This document shows, piece after piece, positions 14,843 through 17,121 of a stretch of 17,121 nucleotides of DNA. This stretch comes from an uncultured Oscillospiraceae bacterium (GTDB lineage: Bacteria > Bacillota > Clostridia > Oscillospirales > Oscillospiraceae), in contig CAKTKB010000022.1 in the NCBI GenBank assembly GCA_934569195.1, positions 1-17,121 of the forward strand. Direction: 5' to 3'. Numbering within the stretch: position 1 is the first letter of the stretch; every line of letters begins with the position of its first letter. The translations under genes were made by a program, and so were the position numbers. The notes under the pieces were generated by a model. The model was not told the origin of the DNA, did not search any database, and saw nothing but the letters and a program-made list of their open reading frames with translations.

Positions 14843-15870
14843 GCATACTCCGGCTCATACACAGTAACCGGCGGCAGGGTGCGCAGCTTCTCCGCCACAA
14901 CCCGCATCAGGTTCCGGGTGCCCTGGGTCGTGCCCGCGGAAATCTCATACAGCTCACATCCCGCCTGCTCAACCGCCTCCCGCAGCCGTTCCAGATTATC
15001 CGACTCCGGCATGAGCAAATCGCACTTGTTGGCGGCAACCAGCATGGGGCGGTTGGACAGATCCACACTGTAGTTTTTCAGCTCGGCGCAAATTGCATGG
15101 AAATCCTCCACCGGGTCCCGTCCCTCGCTGCCGGAAACATCCACCACATGCACCAGCAGGCGGCATCTGTCGATATGCCGCAGAAAATCATGACCCAGCC
15201 CGGCTCCGTCCGCCGCGCCCTCGATAATACCCGGGATATCTGCCATCACGAAGGAGACACCCTCGTCCACGTAGATCACACCCAGATTGGGGTAAAGCGT
15301 CGTAAAATGGTAGTTGGCAATTTTGGGCCTGGCGTTGGAGGTCACGGACAGCAGAGTGGATTTTCCCACATTGGGGAAGCCTACCAGCCCCACATCCGCC
15401 AGCAGCTTCAGCTCCAGAACCACGTCCCGCTCTTCCCCGGGCAGCCCTGCCTTCGCAAAGCGGGGAACCTGACGGGTTGCCGTCGCAAAGTGTCCGTTGC
15501 CCCATCCGCCCCGGCCGCCCCGCGCCAGGACAAAGTCCTCTCCCGTAGACATATCCACAATGATCTGATTCGTTTCCGCGTCCCGGACCACCGTTCCCCG
15601 AGGAACCTGAATAATCAGCGGCTCTCCACGTTTTCCGCTCATATTTCTTCCCTGGCCGTTGACGCCGGGCTGAGCGCTGTACTTGCGCTTATAACGGAAA
15701 TCCAGCAGCGTAGACAGGTTGTCGTTCACCCGGAGGATCACGCTTCCGCCGTGACCGCCGTCTCCGCCGTCAGGGCCGCCTGCGGCAACATATTTTTCGC
15801 GGTGGAAGGCAACCGCGCCGTCTCCGCCCCGGCCGCCGCAGACCGTAATTCTTACCTTATCAACAAACAT
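14791..15870 (-). CDS. obg: Obg/CgtA GTPase, C-terminal domain deleted and frameshifted
   Basis: A ribosome-associated GTPase of 359 aa as it stands; family members with an OCT domain are about 425-430. I chose the ATG at 15868-15870 (MFVDKVRITV), with GAAGGAGG upstream; a longer frame reaches back through the terminator and was rejected. The glycine-rich Obg fold spans about 1-158 (GGRGGDGAVAFHREKYV, then GGPDGGDGGHGG). The G domain follows: G1 GFPNVGKS (164-171), G2 FTT (189-191), G3 DIPG (211-214), G4 NKCD (281-284), G5 SAGTTQG (311-317). Homology continues to PPVTVYEPEY (333-342), then the frame gives about 17 unrelated residues and stops. The true C-terminal residues lie in another frame just downstream. 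The GTPase should be functional, but the OCT domain is missing. It could be a real lesion or an assembly error. Confidence 0.92.
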   Translation of the reverse strand: MFVDKVRITVCGGRGGDGAVAFHREKYVAAGGPDGGDGGHGGSVILRVNDNLSTLLDFRYKRKYSAQPGVNGQGRNMSGKRGEPLIIQVPRGTVVRDAETNQIIVDMSTGEDFVLARGGRGGWGNGHFATATRQVPRFAKAGLPGEERDVVLELKLLADVGLVGFPNVGKSTLLSVTSNARPKIANYHFTTLYPNLGVIYVDEGVSFVMADIPGIIEGAADGAGLGHDFLRHIDRCRLLVHVVDVSGSEGRDPVEDFHAICAELKNYSVDLSNRPMLVAANKCDLLMPESDNLERLREAVEQAGCELYEISAGTTQGTRNLMRVVAEKLRTLPPVTVYEPEYAACLTGWKRWESPMEIR

Positions 15871-15921
15871 AGGAAAAGCATCCTCCTTCAATCTGCGGGG
15901 ACGAGACATCCCTTCACAATC

Positions 15922-15959
15922 AAAAAGGGCTGTCGCAACGCAAACGTGCAACAGCCCTT
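15922..15959 (-). terminator. Intercistronic terminator/attenuator between rpmA and obg
   Basis: On the minus strand the RNA forms AAGGGCTGTTGCACG pairing with CGTTGCGACAGCCCTT: about 15 pairs with one wobble and one bulge, and a UUUG loop. The stem ends in CCCTTTTT. It begins 16 bases after the rpmA stop and lies about 50 bases before the obg start. It should reduce obg expression relative to the ribosomal protein genes; no clear promoter is visible between it and obg, so obg may depend on read-through. Confidence 0.88.
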
Positions 15960-15975
15960 CCAAGCCAATACGCAG

Positions 15976-16257
15976 TTACTGCTCAGCGTACACGGAGCAC
16001 TGCCGGCGATCCTTGCCCATGCGCTCAAACTTGACCGTACCGTCAATCAGAGCGAACAGGGTGTCGTCACTGCCAATACCCACATTGACACCGGGATGAA
16101 TGTGCGTACCTCTCTGGCGAACCAGGATATTACCGGCCAGGACAAACTGACCGTCGGCACGCTTCACGCCCAGGCGCTTAGACTCGGAATCGCGACCGTT
16201 CTTGGTGGAACCGCCACCTTTGTGGTGCGCGAAGAACTGAATACCAATCTTCAGCAT
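15976..16257 (-). CDS. rpmA: 50S ribosomal protein L27 (with Prp-cleaved N-terminal extension)
   Basis: Ribosomal protein L27 of the large subunit, 93 aa, whose N-terminus reaches the peptidyl-transferase centre. The ATG at 16255-16257 follows GGAGGTG by 7 bases. The protein begins [18 protein letters not shown]. In Firmicutes the segment before HHK is removed by the protease Prp, with cleavage after FFA, so mature L27 would start HHKGGGST. The presence of prp immediately upstream supports this. The rest follows the family pattern ([33 protein letters not shown]). It is the third gene of rplU-prp-rpmA and is followed by a strong terminator. Confidence 0.97.
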   Translation of the reverse strand: MLKIGIQFFAHHKGGGSTKNGRDSESKRLGVKRADGQFVLAGNILVRQRGTHIHPGVNVGIGSDDTLFALIDGTVKFERMGKDRRQCSVYAEQ

Positions 16258-16261
16258 GGTG

Positions 16262-16585
16262 TTACACCTCCAAAACTTCGATATAATCAGGATAATCATC
16301 CCGCACACGGCACAGCGTCAGCATCATACCTGCAAGGACAGCCTGAACGGTGTCCTCCTCATCGCAGGAAACGGGAAGCATCAGGGTGACGCGAGCCTCC
16401 TCGTCCTTCACCCGAACCTTGGCCTTTGCTCCACACACCTCATTGATGGTGGCCTCGGCCATTGTCACGACAGCGGAAACGGCCGCACAGACAATATCCG
16501 CGCCAGCTTCCGCATACCCGCTGTGACCGGAGACGGAGAATCCGGTGATTCTGTCGTCCTCGGTAAAAAATTCGCACCTTGTCAT
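16262..16585 (-). CDS. prp: Ribosomal-processing cysteine protease Prp
   Basis: A small cysteine protease of 107 aa (YsxB/DUF464 family) that removes the N-terminal extension of L27 before it joins the ribosome. The catalytic pair is His21 in [15 protein letters not shown] and Cys33 in DIVCAAVS; spacing and surroundings match the family. It lies between rplU and rpmA, its standard place in Firmicutes, 3 bases after rplU and 4 before rpmA. No good ribosome site precedes its ATG, so it is probably translated by coupling to rplU, which would keep its level below that of the ribosomal proteins. Its stop TAA overlaps the ribosome site of rpmA. Confidence 0.96.
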   Translation of the reverse strand: MTRCEFFTEDDRITGFSVSGHSGYAEAGADIVCAAVSAVVTMAEATINEVCGAKAKVRVKDEEARVTLMLPVSCDEEDTVQAVLAGMMLTLCRVRDDYPDYIEVLEV

Positions 16586-16588
16586 AGC

Positions 16589-16900
16589 TTACAGCGCGAT
16601 CTTGGTGATCTCGACCTTGGTGTAGGGCTGACGATGGCCCATCTTGGACTTCTCGTTCTTCTTAGCCTTGTACTTGAACACCACGATCTTCTTGCCCTTG
16701 CCATTCTTAACGACCTTGGCCTCGACACATGCGCCCTCCACTACGGGAGCGCCCACCTTGGAATTCTCGCCGTCCAGCACGGCCAGGACCTGGTCGAACT
16801 TAACGGTGGAAGCCTCCTCGGCATTCAGCTTCTCGATGAAGAGGATGTCCCCCTCAGAGACGGTGTACTGCTTGCCTCCGGTCACGATAACTGCCTTCAT
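16589..16900 (-). CDS. rplU: 50S ribosomal protein L21
   Basis: Ribosomal protein L21 of the large subunit, 103 aa, a normal length; it binds 23S rRNA. It starts [18 protein letters not shown] and ends with the typical [14 protein letters not shown]. The ATG at 16898-16900 follows AGGTGAAAG. It is the first gene of the rplU-prp-rpmA operon, behind a strong promoter and a structured leader that probably allows autoregulation. Confidence 0.97.
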   Translation of the reverse strand: MKAVIVTGGKQYTVSEGDILFIEKLNAEEASTVKFDQVLAVLDGENSKVGAPVVEGACVEAKVVKNGKGKKIVVFKYKAKKNEKSKMGHRQPYTKVEITKIAL

Positions 16901-16979
16901 TTTTCTTTCACCTACTTTATTTTGTAGACTCGCTCTGGAGGCGGGCGCATAGCGCCAACTTATACCTCTTCAATGCGGC
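16901..16979 (-). ncRNA. Structured 5' leader of rplU (L21-leader-like)
   Basis: The roughly 80-base leader between the promoter and rplU can form a perfect 5-bp hairpin GGCGC-UAU-GCGCC (16944-16956), enclosed by CCUC/GAGG pairing between 16938-16941 and 16965-16968. Position and size match the L21 leader described in Firmicutes, through which the ribosomal protein is thought to regulate its own operon. I have not matched it to a covariance model. Confidence 0.55.
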
Positions 16980-16985
16980 CTGTAC

Positions 16986-17014
16986 ATTTTAGCACCGTCC
17001 CGGGCATCTGTCAA
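16986..17014 (-). promoter_or_regulatory. Strong SigA-type promoter of the rplU operon with UP-like element
   Basis: On the minus strand, perfect TTGACA (17009-17014), a 17-base spacer and TAAAAT (16986-16991) with TGC before it as an extended -10. Two A-runs (GTAAAAAGGGAAAAAGAG, about 17016-17033) stand directly upstream, like an UP element. This strength suits ribosomal protein genes. The remaining bases to 17121 hold no feature that I can support. Confidence 0.88.
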
Positions 17015-17121
17015 GCTCTTTTTCCCTTTTTACACGGAAAATCCTGAAATATACGCAAAAATTCCTTTCCCTTGCTTGCATTACCTGCGCATTTCCTATA
17101 TACTAGTCTTAAATTGCTTGA

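Noticed and set aside
15871..15963. A longer obg start adding 31 residues
   Set aside because: The extra part is the translated terminator hairpin and spacer; the ATG at 15870 has a good ribosome site and begins exactly where Obg homology begins.
14089..16389. A 766-codon plus-strand frame antisense to araC, obg, rpmA and part of prp
   Set aside because: It runs opposite to several clearly real genes, crosses their terminators and boundaries, and shows no protein family features.
1..17121. Mobile elements, CRISPR arrays, tRNA or rRNA genes
   Set aside because: No transposase, integrase, terminal repeats, spaced direct repeats, tRNA cloverleaf or rRNA sequence was recognised on either strand.

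Overview
The window looks like chromosomal DNA from an anaerobic, fairly GC-rich member of the Bacillota, class Clostridia; an Oscillospiraceae-like gut organism is my inference. Supporting signs are: strong AGGAGG-type ribosome sites; SigA-type promoters with 16-18 bp spacers; a split transketolase; a Bce-type two-component/ABC module; rubrerythrin; and the order rplU-prp-rpmA-obg with an L27 that carries the Prp-cleavable N-terminal extension. Coding density is high. I see no rRNA, tRNA, CRISPR, transposase, integrase or phage gene, and no gene-free stretch longer than 300 bases.

Layout. (1) Bases 1-2654, minus strand: a two-gene type IIA topoisomerase operon, GyrB/ParE-like then GyrA/ParC-like, the latter cut by the window edge. 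(2) Bases 2903-4691, plus: N- and C-terminal transketolase subunits as a coupled pair, driven by a promoter divergent from the topoisomerase promoter and closed by a clear terminator. (3) Bases 4760-9361, plus: OmpR-type response regulator, short intramembrane-sensing histidine kinase, ABC ATPase and a 10-helix FtsX-type permease. This is the BceRS-BceAB layout of antimicrobial-peptide sensing and detoxification. A long dyad and an extended -10 promoter lie directly before the ATPase. (4) Bases 9451-11120, plus: a DUF4867-type cupin-like protein overlapping a short cytosolic GH20 hexosaminidase, with their own promoter. (5) Bases 11238-12344, minus: rubrerythrin followed by a GNAT acetyltransferase. 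(6) Bases 12479-14655, minus: an AraC-family regulator followed by a VanH/D-lactate-dehydrogenase-type 2-hydroxyacid dehydrogenase. (7) Bases 14791-16979, minus: L21 leader, rplU, prp, rpmA, an intercistronic terminator, then obg.

The most notable points are lesions and regulation inside familiar families. The obg gene appears to have lost most of its C-terminal OCT domain through an internal deletion that also shifts the frame; the expected last 29 codons survive in another frame just downstream. The Bce-type kinase has Thr where the N-box Asn should be. A roughly 19-bp dyad sits where the bceA-like promoter would need a -35, and one arm is also complementary to the bceA-like Shine-Dalgarno. 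The topoisomerase A subunit has Ala at the position equivalent to E. coli GyrA Ser83. The araC promoter start point falls at the edge of the obg terminator hairpin. I found no convincing wholly new multi-gene system; the DUF4867-GH20 pair is the least characterised unit.
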